Positions 48,645 to 61,086 are shown, numbered from the stretch's first letter. The stretch is DNA of 64,000 bases from Spatholobus suberectus (GCA_004329165.1 CM014731.1:58837585-58901584); one strand, 5' to 3'. A program made the numbers and translations. Notes: generated from the letters alone by a model not told the origin.

Positions 48645-49706
48645 ATACCCCAAGAAGCCATCTGTTTTGTTGCTTTTACAATTAGATTTATTCTTTGGAA
48701 CACAGCCATTATACTAATATGATACTTTCCATTGTTCGGGGGACTTTGGAACATATCCTTTGATGCAATCACATGTCTAAGTGTTACTGTCCATATTGCG
48801 TATAGAATTTGCACCATATAAAGCATAATTTGCACATGGATCTGGCCCACCAGAGACAATGTTTTGCTACTTGTTTGATTTGTCCAAAGGAAACGGTTCC
48901 CTATCCCCGATGGGCTTAATGTAAATATGGAGATAATCGATCTATCAACGATCTTGTATTCATAATACACTTCCTTTTCATTGAACACAAACTCATATAT
49001 GTGTGTGTGTGTGTGTGTGCGAGTTGATGAATTGAATAACTCACCAAAGCCTTTCCATTCCATGAGTCTCCTCTAAAGCTTATTGCATCCTCCTCGTATC
49101 CATAAAATTGTGGATATCCGTTAAGATCAAGTTCAAAGAATATGCTCCCTTAGCAGGATCATATTCATTTTTCCAACATGACAAAAACCTTTCTAGACCA
49201 GTTACTAAGTCCCGTCCAAGCTTCGTTCCTAGCATAAAGATATCACCTGGATAATCAAAACTCTGCCACAAAAAGTTGTCCTTGTTTATTTCTTGTTCAT
49301 TTTTCACGACAAGATTTCCAAAGTCCAAGATCTATGTAATTGGATTCTTTACTACCTTGCTTGATGTGTTGTTAGACCTCTAAATTGTGTTGTCCGTCCC
49401 GTTGAGAACCACAAGATTCCCTCTTTCATCAAGTTTTAAAACTCTTGACTTATTTTGAAGTGCTTTTTCTCGATTAGCCACCCAGTCCATGTTAAAGGAG
49501 ATAAACTCCTATACCATATACCCAAAGTATCATCCTGTTGAAGTTTTAGGGCTAAAGAAACCCACTTCAAATGTTCCTTCTTCTGAAACTATTGTTTCAC
49601 CATCTTGGATAGATTGATTTAAAGCTAAACTGTCCAATGAAATGGAGTTTCTCAAGTAGAAGAATAATAAGAACCAAATAAATAACAATCTGAAGTTGTC
49701 CACCAT
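48645..49706 (-). pseudogene. S-domain receptor kinase, copy 3 (exon 1 fragment only)
   Basis: Minus-strand relative of copy 2 exon 1. It starts MVDNFRLLFIWFLLFFYL, runs through a B-lectin-like part (ALNQSIQDGE, GFFSPKTSTG), S-locus glycoprotein-like pieces (KNEYDPAKGAYSLNL; FVFNEKEVYYEYKI) and an EGF-like part, and stops near 48,645 inside GCVPKNKSNCKSNKTDGFLGY, before the PAN domain. There are at least three frame changes and several stops, so decay is older than in copies 1 and 2. Copy 3 keeps the base that copy 2 lacks at the GCVPKNKS position. All other exons are absent; a chromovirus fragment adjoins the broken end. Confidence 0.88.
48997..49019 (+). repeat. (TG)n microsatellite inside receptor kinase copy 3
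   Basis: About 11 TG units. Copy 2 has ATATATATATTCTTGTGTGAG here (about 39,291-39,311), so the repeat expanded after duplication, within former coding sequence. Confidence 0.9.
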
Positions 49707-49797
49707 TTTGTTCAAATTAAAGCAATGGCTTCTTAAACGTCAAGTTTTAGTAACTTAGACAAGATGGTTGTTTTCTTGGCTTCTACAAGACTGCAAT

Positions 49798-50207
49798 TGT
49801 AACATCCCGGGTGCTGATGAGGGCGGAGAGTGATCGTCGATGCAAAAAAGATAAGGCACGAACAAGGAGCAGCTCCTGGCAGGCTTCCAACGAGAGAGGC
49901 ACATGAATGAATCGAATACACACCGGAATGAGAGGGATCCAGAGGCTGTGCAGGTATGGGACTGTATAGTTGAGGATAGCTTAAGGAATTAATAAGTGCT
50001 ACCTATACCAATAAGATACATCTACTTTTTGGTAGCCCATCACTTAAGAACTCCATAGTTAAGTGTGCTTGACTTGGAACAATTTAGGGACGGGTGACTT
50101 ATTGGAAAATTTCTCAAGAAGTGTGTGAGTGAGGACAAAGCACGCTGAAAAGTCTTGTGTTGGTTTGTGAGGACAGTCTTCAATCTTGAAAGCGGCCAAG
50201 CATTACA
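49798..50207 (+). mobile_element. Cassandra-type solo LTR with 5S-like sequence, copy 2
   Basis: 410 bp, starts TGTAACATCCCGGG and ends CATTACA; the same family as 4,032-4,442 along its full length. The 5S-like part is about 50,036-50,114 (AGAACTCC, AGTTAAGTGTGCTT, GGACGGGTGACTT). It is flanked by GCAAT (49,793-49,797) and GCAAC (50,208-50,212); the unoccupied site in the copy 2 flank (40,088-40,092) reads GCAAC, so the left copy has one mutation. It sits about 90 bp upstream of the ATG of copy 3. Confidence 0.9.
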
Positions 50208-50226
50208 GCAACTAGTAATACGTTAG

Positions 50227-51029
50227 TGAAGATGAACATGTAAGACCTATATTTTATAATCTGTGTATAAGTGGTTGATAATCTAAAAAGATAAATTAAA
50301 TTTAAATTCAGTTTAAGTGAATAATTAATAATAATATTTGCTGTGTAAATTTCAGTAGAGTTTTCTACAAAAATTGAGCCTACTCAAATTCTAATAGCGA
50401 AGAGATACACTATGAAGGCTAATAATGTAAAATCTATAGCATGTTGATCCCTAATTAAGTGATTGAATAATTAACAAGAGGAATTAAATTTAATTTCTAA
50501 TGAAAATAGATAATTAAAAATTACATGTTGTTCTTATTTGAGGTTCTACAAAGATTTCTGCGAGAATCTAGGTTGTGATGATATCTACTGAGCCGGTATT
50601 TATCTATACAGTTGATTAACAGTACAAGACCATGTAATTTAATTATAATTAATTTTAAATTAATTATTATTAGATTCTATTTAGTTTGGTAGCTTCCTTA
50701 CCCAAAAGATTTGAAACACTACGCTTTATTCCTTTCTCCTCAAGGCTGATTTTCAAGAAAGTTGTCAGATAAAGAGAACTAACTGTCTGACTACTACAAA
50801 GGTAGATCAAATATGCCCTGAGATGTATTATTGAGTCATAAACTCATTAATATTTCAATTCCAATTAAATTATCTTAATTAGTTGAACATTGAAAAATCC
50901 TAAAACTAATTTGCTAAATTATGGTATTTTTCTCTGTCAGTATGAGAACTCAAAATTTCCTACTATCTAATCTATAACTATTTGTCCCATTATAAATAAA
51001 TTAAATGATCAATTTATCTTCTTAAGTAA
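50227..51029. other. Non-coding left part of the insertion block
   Basis: No gene. AT-rich with an LTR-like beginning (TGTAAGACCTATATTTTATA at 50,239), ending at the hAT subterminal repeats. Confidence 0.4.
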
Positions 51030-51542
51030 ACTAACGGGTTGGCTCACCACGGGTTGTGGTAAAAAAACGGGTCAGCCAAACCCGGCTCACCTGCTGGTGA
51101 GCCAAGGAGATCCCAACCTGGCTCGACCCACCACAGGTTGGTGGGTTAAGTGGGTTGGCTCACCAAATTTTGAAAAATTAAAAAAATTAAAAAAATTGAG
51201 TAATGTTTTTCTCTTCTTTTTTCTTAAAAAAAATCACATTTTCCCACAAAGCATTCAATAATTCAAATATAAATACAAACACTATAATATTTAAGTATCA
51301 ACATTAGTCATAATCCAAACATTGGCTATAATCCAAGGCATTCAACATTAGCCACAATCCAAACATTAGGCTTAGCCATAGTCCAACAAACATTATCCAT
51401 AGTCCAACAAAAACCATTCAACCAAATATCTAAACTTAGCCATCCATAGTCCAACAACATTAAAGTCTTAAAAATACCAAGTGTCAATCTACATAATTAA
51501 AATTACTTAACAACTACAACATTAAAGTGTAAAGTCCAAAGT

Positions 51543-53811
51543 TTATTTTGGGTCGTGGACAGCATTGGAGTCATGGACTGTGAAATCTAGAACAAGTTCC
51601 TCTTCTTTCTCATCATCATCATTATCTCCATCTACAATCACAAAAAAAAAGTTAGCAATGAATATTTTTTAAAAGTACTATAGTAATAAAGTATTGAGAA
51701 GTAATTTAAATTACCACATTCATCAAAGCCATTTAACCAATTTTGGGTTAAAATTAGTGGTTGAACATTGGTCGGAAGAAGACAAGAACAATACTTGTTA
51801 AGCACACGAGCACCAATGCTAAATGCAAACTCACTAGCAACAGTGGTTATTGGAATGCTTAACACCTTACATGCCAACCTACAGAGATTTGGGTAACGTT
51901 CTTGGTGGTCCTTCCAATAGCTCAAAACATCTAACTTTGGAAAAAACTTAAGCTCAAGTGGTGTCTTAGTCAAATAAAGATCCAACTCAGACTTGCCGAT
52001 GACATTAACGTTTTGGCTCACATAATTGATATATTCCTATGACATTATAAGAAAAACAAAATAAATTAACAAGTAGAAAAGAGTAGATAATAATGAAAAA
52101 AATATAGAAAGAATTCAAGCTATGGCTCACTTACATTAAATGGATCCAATTCCATCCCTTGATCTTCCTCTATATTAAAAACTTGCTCAATTGGAAGAAT
52201 AACTTGGGAACTTGATGCACCCAATGAAGTTGACCTCACATTCACATATTCTTCAAAGAGCTTGTTCATCTTGCTTTTTATGTGATTAATTTTTTCATCA
52301 CAAATAGAAGGATCAAGCTTTGAGTAGGAAAATCGAAGAGCTTGAAGTTTCATCTGTGGGTCAAGAATCATATTAATTGAAAGAATGACACTATAGTCAC
52401 TCCAATACTTGCTAAACTTTACCATCATCCTTTCCACCATGTCTTTCATTAAAGGATCATCACTTTTGAGTGTTTCTCCCAACAAGCACTAATTTTCCAT
52501 ACTTGCATGAAATATTCATTAGAGGTTGGATAAGATGTACCTGAAATCAAGTTGGTTATCTTATAAAATGGCCTAAAAAATTCACACATTCTTTCAGCTC
52601 TTTTCCACTCATCATTTGATGGATAACTTTTGTAGTTTCTATCACGAATGGTGAAACTTCCAAAAGCACGGCAATACCTAAGAACACTCTCAAGCATAAG
52701 GAAAGTAGAATTCCATCTAGTAGGTACATCTAGCCTCAACCCCATCTTAGTGTCAATCCCCCTCACTTGAACAACATATTCTTTAAACACTATTTTTCTT
52801 GCCTCCGATGCTCTCACATATTTAACACTATGTCCAATCTTTTGTAAAGCACATTCAAAACCACTTTTAATCCCTTTTGAACAATAAGATTCAAAATATG
52901 GGCATAACACCTCACATGAAAAAATTCACCATCATACAACAAGATATTTTGCACTCTTAATTGCTCACCCAAAATTTCTTGCAAACAATTATTGGCAGTA
53001 GCATTGTCTAAAGTGATGGCAAATATTTTTCTATCAATTCTCCACTCAATCAAGCATTCAAAGACTTTATTTGCCAAATCATGACCTGTATGTGGAGTCT
53101 CCATTTTACAAAAAGCAAGAATCTTACTATTCAATCTCCAATTATTGTCAACAAAATGTGCTGTTAAACATATATATCCCTCTAGAGTACAAGAGTCCAA
53201 CAATCAAATGTCAAACAAATTTGGTTATGACATATATGCATTGAATGTGTTAATTTCTCCTTCATTTCATTATGAAACTTCCACACATTAGACACTGTTG
53301 TATTCCTAGTTATGTGCTTTACATTTGGATTTAACAATGAGAGCAATTCCCCAATCCATTTATATTCAACAAATTTAAATGGTAGGCCATGTTTAATAAT
53401 AGCCCTTGCCATAACCTCACGAACACGTTTGTGGCCAAGTTCCCTAGCCCTTAACTTTCCCGCATGATCAATCATCAATCCACCCACATCTTGATATTTA
53501 GGGGTAACTTTGCACCTTTTCACATGACGCAATAATGTTGAAGTCCCTATTTTAGTCCCTTCAATTACATACTCTTGCCCACATGCATTACATCTAGCCT
53601 TTTCTTTGCCATCTTTCACACCAATTTTAGAAAAAAAGTTCCAAACTTCATATGTACAAGTCTTAAGTTTCTTACTTTGGTTTTCAATGTCACCACTTTC
53701 ATTTTCATCAATTGGATTTGGATCCACAGGCTGTTCATTAATTCCACACTCATTAATATCATCATCGCAATTTACATTTACACTTCTTTGATAAATAGTT
53801 TCAGATTCCAT
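51543..53811 (-). pseudogene. hAT transposase (BED finger, RNase H-like core, dimerisation domain), three frameshifts
   Basis: Exons on the minus strand: 53,811-52,135, 52,036-51,715 and 51,631-51,543, joined by GT-AG introns. The order is: acidic N-terminus; BED zinc finger (VWNFFSKIG, CNACGQEY, LLRHVKRC); RNase H-like core with TFDCWT, the ITLDNATANN Asp and CYAHILNLIV; RWNST and a DEWKRAE-type helical part; C-terminal hAT dimerisation region (LDVLSYWKDHQERYPNL, TVASEFAFSIGARVL, TQNWL). The last exon is acidic. Reading frame is lost near 53,193, 52,870 and 52,490, so no active enzyme is made. The intact introns and the good conservation suggest fairly recent inactivation. It would have acted on its own TIRs. 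Confidence 0.88.
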
Positions 53812-54079
53812 ACTGCAAATATAATTGACAAATAAATAAATTTAGTAAACACTCAAATACAACACAATTGCACAAACCACAAATACTCTCAAGGATAAAG
53901 ACAAAAGGTAAGGAAACCAGAGATCAACGAACATAGAGATGCATCAACAAAAGATTACAGCAATCACAATCAACTTTTTCCATTTTGTTTAAAAAAGAAC
54001 AAAAAAGAAAGACACAATGTGAGTGGGTCTACTAGGAGTGGATATAGAAAAACCTTGTTTGAAAGTTGAAAGGGTCCAG

Positions 54080-54340
54080 CAATGTGAGTGGGGATGGAAA
54101 TGATGAGCTTGACGATGACAGACACTGGAACGGTGAGCTCGACGACGCCTGGGGATGGAAATGGCGGTGCGCGACGGTGACCGAAGACCAAAATGGCGAG
54201 CTCGACGGTGGTTAGGTGACGGCGTTGCGACTCGCGTGCGGCGTCTAGAGGTTGTTTGAGCCGGAAGGCCAAGACCGGAGACGAGGGTGCGGGATTATGA
54301 CCAGAGACGGCCAAACGGGTTGGGATCGAGTGGTGGTGCG
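54080..54340 (-). promoter_or_regulatory. CpG-rich leader of the hAT element
   Basis: A dense run of CG dinucleotides (for example GAGCTCGACGACGCC, GCGACTCGCGTGCGG) upstream of the transposase ATG. Survival of CpG in a silenced repeat is unusual, because methylated C mutates. It could be a promoter/5' UTR; the open stretch within it (53,970-54,314) has no family features. Confidence 0.4.
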
Positions 54341-54709
54341 GCAGTGTCTAGGGTTACTTGTGTTGTGTGTTCTGTTCTCTAGAAACTGTAGTCTGTTGGT
54401 CACACAAACTTGGACTACCTATTGTGTTGCTGTGTTTGGTGAGTTTGAGTCTTGCAACACATCGCACGACTTACAGTCTTAGGGGTGAGCAGCCCGCGCT
54501 GGCCTAGTTGGGTGGGTAGTAATTTTAGAAAAAAAAAAACAGGTTAGCCCGACTCAACCTAGCTCTAACCTGTTTGGCTCGCGAGTTAAATGAGCCGGGT
54601 TGGATTTGAGCTAAAATCGTTTTGCAGCTCTATTTTTGAGCCCAACCCTGCTCGAACCCGTGGTGGCTCGGGTTGACCCACTAGGTTTTGGCTCATTTTG
54701 ACATCTCTT

Positions 54710-57700
54710 CACATCCTAGTTTATACCTAAGTATGACAACTTGTCTTACAAAGTGTACTTTATTGTACAAAAACCACTTAGCCACCACTTGTTTTCCCCT
54801 CTTGGACGTCCAACCCTAGCTTCTTGGAGAAGTTGGAAATTGATTTTCATTTCTACATTAAATCTAACCCATTTTGCCTATTACTTATTTACCCTTCACT
54901 TGCTACTTAAGTTAGAACCTAGTCTAAGTTTTAAGATTCTCTCCTTCTCCCTTAAGATCTCAAAATTGTGGTACATAAGAGCTCTCCCCCTTTCACTCTC
55001 AAAAACTCTCTAAGTGCTAAAAGGGTGCTAGAATAATAGAAGGATTTTATTGTTGGTCTTGGTAAGTCTGTCACTTACCTTCATTCCCTCTTCTTCCTCT
55101 TACATTTTCCTCTAAAGATCCCATGATTCAAATTATTTTTCCTCCTTCCCTTGGTTAAAGAACTGGCCTAAGGTTATTTGGTATCTTGGGTTGTCCATTT
55201 GTTATCATTGTCGAAGCTTGTTCAAGTCAAAGTCCAAAGCAAACCACCTATCTCACCATTTTCTCCTTAAAGGCCCTATTTGTGGAATCTTTGGAGGTAA
55301 GGAAAGCTAACCTTTTTCTTTGTGTTTGGACTATGATTATTCTATTTTTGATGTGTTTGTTGCTTATAAATGTTGTTAATATTTTTAAAAGTTGCAACCT
55401 TGGTGAAAGAAACCATTTTCGTGCATGTGTGTGAAGTGTTCCTAATGCTGTTTTCGTTTTCTGCCTAAACATGGTTCACTATTTTTGTTATATATGAAGT
55501 TATGGTTAATATATTTGAGTTTTTGTTTGTAAACTAGACAAAATTTTCTCCAACATGGACTCAAGAAACGCATTAGAAGGTTAATAAATGAAAAAGTTAA
55601 GCCTTTTGAATGTCATGCATGATTTTTGAAAACGCTGGTCTGGTAGTGTGTAGTAATATGCGATTTTGGAAGATTCGGTTGTGTACTTATGGAAACTCTT
55701 AGAACGACCAAAAAGTAGACACAAAAGGCTTTCCAAGCATATATGGTTTGCCTATATTTGATATGGTTTTCTATTTTTAATCATTTTTAGAAACTGAAGG
55801 TTGTACTTGTTTTCTGATTGAAAGTGGTTTTTGAGAACTATGAACGTTTAAAAATCATATAAAATCATGTTAACCTTTGTTTTTAATGTTCTTGGTCATT
55901 TTGGAAATTTTATTAAGTGTACTTTCTAAAAATAAATGGTTTGGACTCTGTAATGTTTTGTTTGGATATGAAAAATAGCAAAACATGTTTGCTAGTCCTC
56001 CATCAAGTCATCCTAACCTTATTGTCTTGTTATTTTTGTATCTTTTTTTGTAAATTTTTGCTTGAGGTGATCTTTAATATTTTAGAAAATAGACAAAATT
56101 TACTTTTTAACCATATATGGATCAATTTAAGAAAAAATTGTTTACTAGTTCAGAATGATTTTTAAAATAGAGGACAAAAGCTGGCAGTTGTTGGAATCTG
56201 TTTTAAAAATAAGTTTCATAACTTTTTGTATAACTTTATAAAAAACTATATTTTGTACTTAAAACTTAATCGGGAATCTCTTAAAATAAAATTTAAATAT
56301 CAATTTCAATAAAATATATTATTTTCTATTTTACATATTTTAAAATATATTTTTGGTGATTTAATTAAAAGGGATTAATGGTAAGGCTTATAAAACTATA
56401 TTTTATGAAAGTCTAAGACCTAAGTTTTAAAATAGTGCTTTTAATTCAGAAACTTTTATCTAAATTATGCTAAAAACAAATTTATCTTGTAATTATTATA
56501 TAAGATTGGATAGAAATGATGTTTTCTTCCAAACCTTTTTCATCTAAACAAGTGGATTTAAGATAAATAACATGGCCTTTAAACAAAAATAAGTAATAAA
56601 AGATTTAAAATAAATTGTTGAAATTAATAAAGTGTTCCTAGAGGGGGGATCTTAGTTTATCCTCATTAGGATTGTTGTGGATAGGATCCTACAAAAGTGC
56701 CAACGATGGATGGGGCTATTTGTTATGGCACATGATGATGGGCTAATGCTAGATCGTGTTTAGTGTAGTGACACATGAGGATAAATTGACTGAATCCATG
56801 ATATGATGAAAAATCGAGACTTGATGGTATGTTGATTTTGTTGTAAACTATTGATAAAGGCTTATCCGGGTATGAATGATAAGCAATTGTTGATATATAT
56901 TGCCATCAATGTCTATTTATGATGAGTTGTTGTCATGCACACATGCATTGTTGTTATGAACATATGGTACCGAAGGTGTCAGTATTCATGAGAATGCGAT
57001 GCAAGTCGGGTGTGAAAGCTCGGGACTACGGATGACACGATTCCACAGGAGACCGGGGCTTTGCAAACCCAGAGTCGTGGTGGCAGTTTTCCCATATAGA
57101 AATTGTGACAATGTGCACTTGTTCCCATGATCAGTGGCCAGTATTCCCTAAATGGTTTAGGCACATGCCGCTTTAAGAACCTTAATAAGGGTACCTGTGT
57201 TGATTATACCATGATTAAGGAATATCTGGGTTGGTCGCTCAATTTTTAGATTTCCATGAAGAGTCTAGGTTCATGGTTTACATTATATACTTGGTTAGAC
57301 TTTAATCAAGAATAATGAAATGAAAACCCTATGTATGCTTATATGCCATGATTGAATGTATGCTTTAACTTATGACTCAGTATGATGTATGCTTTGAATG
57401 TTATGTTTTCTCTTTTGGGTAGCTTATCCTTGCTTGTGTGTTTTGTGTGTGTGTGATTGTGAGTAAATGGAAAGAGATCTTCCTAGACCTCGAGTCCTCT
57501 TTCGACTTTTGGGAGTGTATATTAGTATCGATGGACGACGCCTTCTGGATCTCACCATAGTCAATGGATGACAAGAAGGGGGAATCGTCTTCGTATAAAT
57601 CACACCCATTCATATTAAATACAATTCGTATTAATTTAGTTATGCGAGTAAAATTTTTCTATTTTTATAAAAAAATTCCAAACATAACATAATTTGGAAA

Positions 57701-57725
57701 TGGTAGTAAAAGATGAAAGATAAGA

Positions 57726-57728
<3 letters not shown>
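54710..57728. other. Non-coding repeat-like DNA (LTR-like)
   Basis: No protein domain in any frame. It has a pyrimidine-rich stretch (54,780-55,150), long AT-rich parts, and a GC-balanced part at 56,960-57,260 with features common in long gypsy LTRs. No pair of LTRs was matched. Confidence 0.35.

Positions 57729-57760
<32 letters not shown>
57729..57760 (+). repeat. (TA)16 microsatellite
   Basis: 32 bp of uninterrupted TA. Confidence 0.95.
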
Positions 57761-57763
<3 letters not shown>

Positions 57764-60491
57764 AAACTATACATCATGGTTTAATAATACATGACAGAAA
57801 ACCAAAAATACATCAAAAGATAAAAGCTATCTAACCCAATGTGTACATCAAAAAGGTCCTATACAGAGTAGTGTTAATCTACCCTATCCCCCGTACATAA
57901 AGAAAAATACTATAAGGCGTCAGATCCTCACCCGTTGAAATGTCCTCTAACTCATACTCAGCATCATGAGACGTTAAAGTTGTCTTCAATAATCATGATT
58001 AATTATACATAGAAGAAAATAATAGAGTGAGGTGTTTTGTTCTAAAATCACTTTTACATGTATGGTAGGAAGTCTACCATAAAAGAAAGATAAAACACAA
58101 CTAATAATAGAAGGGAACCTTAGGTTCATTCTATGTTGTTTCAGACTACCCTTGACTAGGTATGGATCCATACTTCCCATTAGTGGGTAGTAGTTCTCAA
58201 TAGAATTGAAAAGTGACTAGGAATACATATACCTCATCAATATCATCACATGGTATAGTCTTCATCACCATTGAGGAAAATAACAATTAGGATATCCATT
58301 TATAAAGGTATAATGTCAAACCAATCCTGGAATGTTGAGCAGTTGTTGGGGTTATCGAACTTAGTTAAGTGAATATCCCGGCTCGAGGGAGCTACCCTAG
58401 CCATTAGACCTTCACCACTCAATGCCTACCCCCAAGACCTCCGCAAGTGGGTCCCTGACTTTCATTCTTTAGCATACCAAGCTATAGCTTCTCTAGTAGG
58501 GTGTCATGCCACTGCACGTCACTTGTTTTGCATTACTCACTAATCTATCGAATTCTCACTCTCAAACAGAGGTTTCTCTAGTCTCATTTAATTTGAGTAC
58601 CAGTACAATTAACATTTCTGCCTTATATTGTAGAAATTACATGATAATAATTTAACAATCATCAAAATTTTGGCAATATAACTACTTATCAAAATTTTAG
58701 CAGAATAATGACTTAATAATCAAAATATTATTACTAAAATTTTAGTAGAATAATAACTTAATAATTATAATTTAATTATCTAAATTTGAGCAGAGTAACA
58801 ACTTAGCAATTATAATTTAGTAATCAAAATTTGAGCAGAGTAACAATATAGTAGAAATTTAAACATTATAGGAAAATATAGTAAATTAAAAGGTTTCAGG
58901 GAAAACCTTTCCTACCAACTTGTAAAGTGATAATAATTTAGAACCAACCCCACTCCCTTCATTACCTCTAAGATGGTTGATGAAGAGGATAGAATTGTTG
59001 ATGCAAAGTTCTTAGATAGAGAACTTTATTAGTTGTTGGGAAAACTACTAAAATTTTAATGTAAAAACAAAGTAAAAAAAAAATTTCTAGAGAAAGAAGC
59101 TCTTTAATATTTTACGTAGTTTGAGAGAGGAAGAGGTGAGTGAAAATTTGAAAATTTTGGGACCTATTTATAGAAGAAGGAAGGGGGGGTTAGGTGTCCA
59201 TAAAGTTACATCATCTATTATGTATGCATTATATCATAAATTTATTTATTTTTAGGCTAATTTAGGGACACATACACCATTCATGGTGGTTAATAAACCC
59301 TCCTAGGCTTGGGAACGTGCTATATGAGTTGTTCTCAAGCTCTTCAATGTAAATTTTATTTGTAGGTGAATTAACCAATACTGATAAAATCGCCTATATT
59401 TGAAAAATTAGCTTTTAATATCAAAATAATGTATTTTAATGAAAAAATGGAAAAATAAATTATTTTTCATCAAAAATAAATTTCTAATAATAAGTTTTAA
59501 CTTTTATTAATTTATTTCAAATTATATGTATTTTTAAGCTAGAAAACTCATAAAAAAATTCATTTTAATTTAGTAAATACCAAAAATTTTATAAAAATTC
59601 TAAAATTGAATATTTTACCTATAAATAAACTAAAATTACCATTTTCATCCTTTGTGGATGTTAAACCAATATTGGCTAGGCTTAATAGAAACTTAGGGGT
59701 ATTTTGGTCATTTTACACAACAACTTCAGAAAATTTCCAAAAAATTTACAAAAATATATTTTAATATATATGACATGATTCCAAGCTCAAATTGACATTT
59801 TAACATCAATTGAATCTTTTTTTATGTTAGCCCTTAATATTGAGAAATAAAGACAAAATTGTTATTTTCTAATTTCTTCAAGCTTCAATTTGAAAAAATT
59901 ATTAAAAATCATGATTAAATAGCTCTTAAAGTTCTGAACTTAATGGTGGGAATTAGAATTTTTAAATTTCTTCTCGATTTTGCAAAATTATATTGTCAAA
60001 TATTAGAAAAACAGTTGAAAATTTGAAATAGGATTTTTATATTTTTATCTATTTTTATTTTAAAATAAAATTTTTATAATGAAAGATACTTAGTATAAAA
60101 TTTTCAAAATATTTTGAGGTCAAAAAGTCTAGCTGGTTCACGTAATTAACCAAGGGTATTTTTGTCATTTTACAAAAATTATCTTAATAAATTTTTGAAA
60201 ATTTTTTAAAATTATTATTAATTATTCAAATTACATTGATGACATAAAAATAATTTTTAAACACTTCTAACTATTTTTTTTATTAATTCTCTTATCTAGC
60301 TTTTTGGGGATGAAACAGTCATTTTATAAATTTTCAAACTTCGTTTCCCAAAAATTATTAAAAAAAATTTAAACTCAGTACTATTTATTAATACGAATGT
60401 AACTATAGTGATCAAATTTTTGAGATTCCCATCTAGTCTTCCAAAAATAAATATAAAATAATTTAATATACAAAAGTAGGGGTGTTATATT
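57761..60491 (-). mobile_element. Candidate gypsy LTR sequence in minus orientation
   Basis: Read on the minus strand it begins TATAACACCCCTACTTTTG at 60,491, close to the TGTAACACCCC start of many gypsy LTRs, and continues as long AT-rich non-coding DNA to a GC-balanced part (57,850-58,560). No partner LTR, primer site or coding region was found, so the call rests on the terminus and composition only. Confidence 0.35.
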
Positions 60492-61086
60492 ATACATGTC
60501 AAATCCCGACACCCTTGTGGAGCTTGGAGGAGTTACTTTTCAATCCTTTTAGAGACCTTATAGCTTCTTCGGTTTGGCGCCATTGGATGTCCCTAGAGGT
60601 GAGAGGTCTGCGTACATGGAAGTGGTAAAGGCAATTTGAGCTATACGACTCGCCATGTATCTGGAGCATTAGTTATAGAGATGAGATCCATACCGTTCAT
60701 TCTTTGGTTATGTGAGTCAGTTTTTATGACTAGCTTAGATTAGGGAGTGTCCATATGTATAATCCCTTTCCCCTTCTCAAGCTGCATTCGTAGGTTGGTC
60801 ACCTATATTGGCACACACTTCATCTTAGAGTATTTTGATTTCTAGTATACATGTAGTGTTGATGTTTCCATCATTATGTGATTTCCTTATTTCAAGCTCA
60901 TTAACGTAAACTCTGATTTCTATTCTAAGTTGGCATTAGTATTAGAAAAGCATTTTGAAGTTGTGAAAAAATTTCCACTCATTTTCATAAACAAATTAAT
61001 AAAAAGAGCTTTCATAATAGAAATTGAAAATTGAATCCCGGTTGTGTTAATCGAGTTTCCCTGTGATGAAGTTGGGTCGTTATAGA
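60492..61086. other. Right end of the insertion block
   Basis: No gene. It ends GTTGGGTCGTTATA, which resembles the GGGTCGTTACA end of gypsy LTRs with one change, directly before the resumed flank of copy 3. Confidence 0.35.

Larger units (their letters stand above)
51030..54709 (-). mobile_element. hAT DNA transposon (about 3.7 kb), dead
   Basis: The right end is TGGCTCATTTTGACATCTCT, the inverse of the AGAGATGTCAAAATGAGCC terminus typical of plant hATs. Subterminal DNA at both ends is rich in GGTTGGCTC, GGCTCG and GACCCA units. The left end is eroded and no 8-bp target duplication was found. It contains the transposase pseudogene at 51,543-53,811. The region 54,080-54,340 is rich in CG dinucleotides, unlike anything around it, and is the likely leader or promoter. 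Confidence 0.8.
50227..61086. mobile_element. 10.9-kb insertion block splitting the 5' flank of copy 3
   Basis: Copy 2's flank reads ACTAGTAATACGTTAG then AAACGCATA without interruption (40,091-40,114). In copy 3 the first half ends at 50,226 and the second resumes near 61,086 (GAACGCATATTCAATTG). Everything between is foreign to the duplication: LTR-like sequence (a TGTAAGACCT start near 50,239), the hAT at 51.0-54.7 kb, and non-coding LTR-like DNA. It is probably one or more nested LTR elements, and its exact termini are uncertain by about 10 bp. Confidence 0.7.

Noticed and set aside
50227..61086. A single LTR retrotransposon with clear TG...CA ends and a 5-bp duplication
   Set aside because: GTTAG on the left and TATAG on the right match at only 3 of 5, and no LTR pair was found; reported as a block with uncertain ends.
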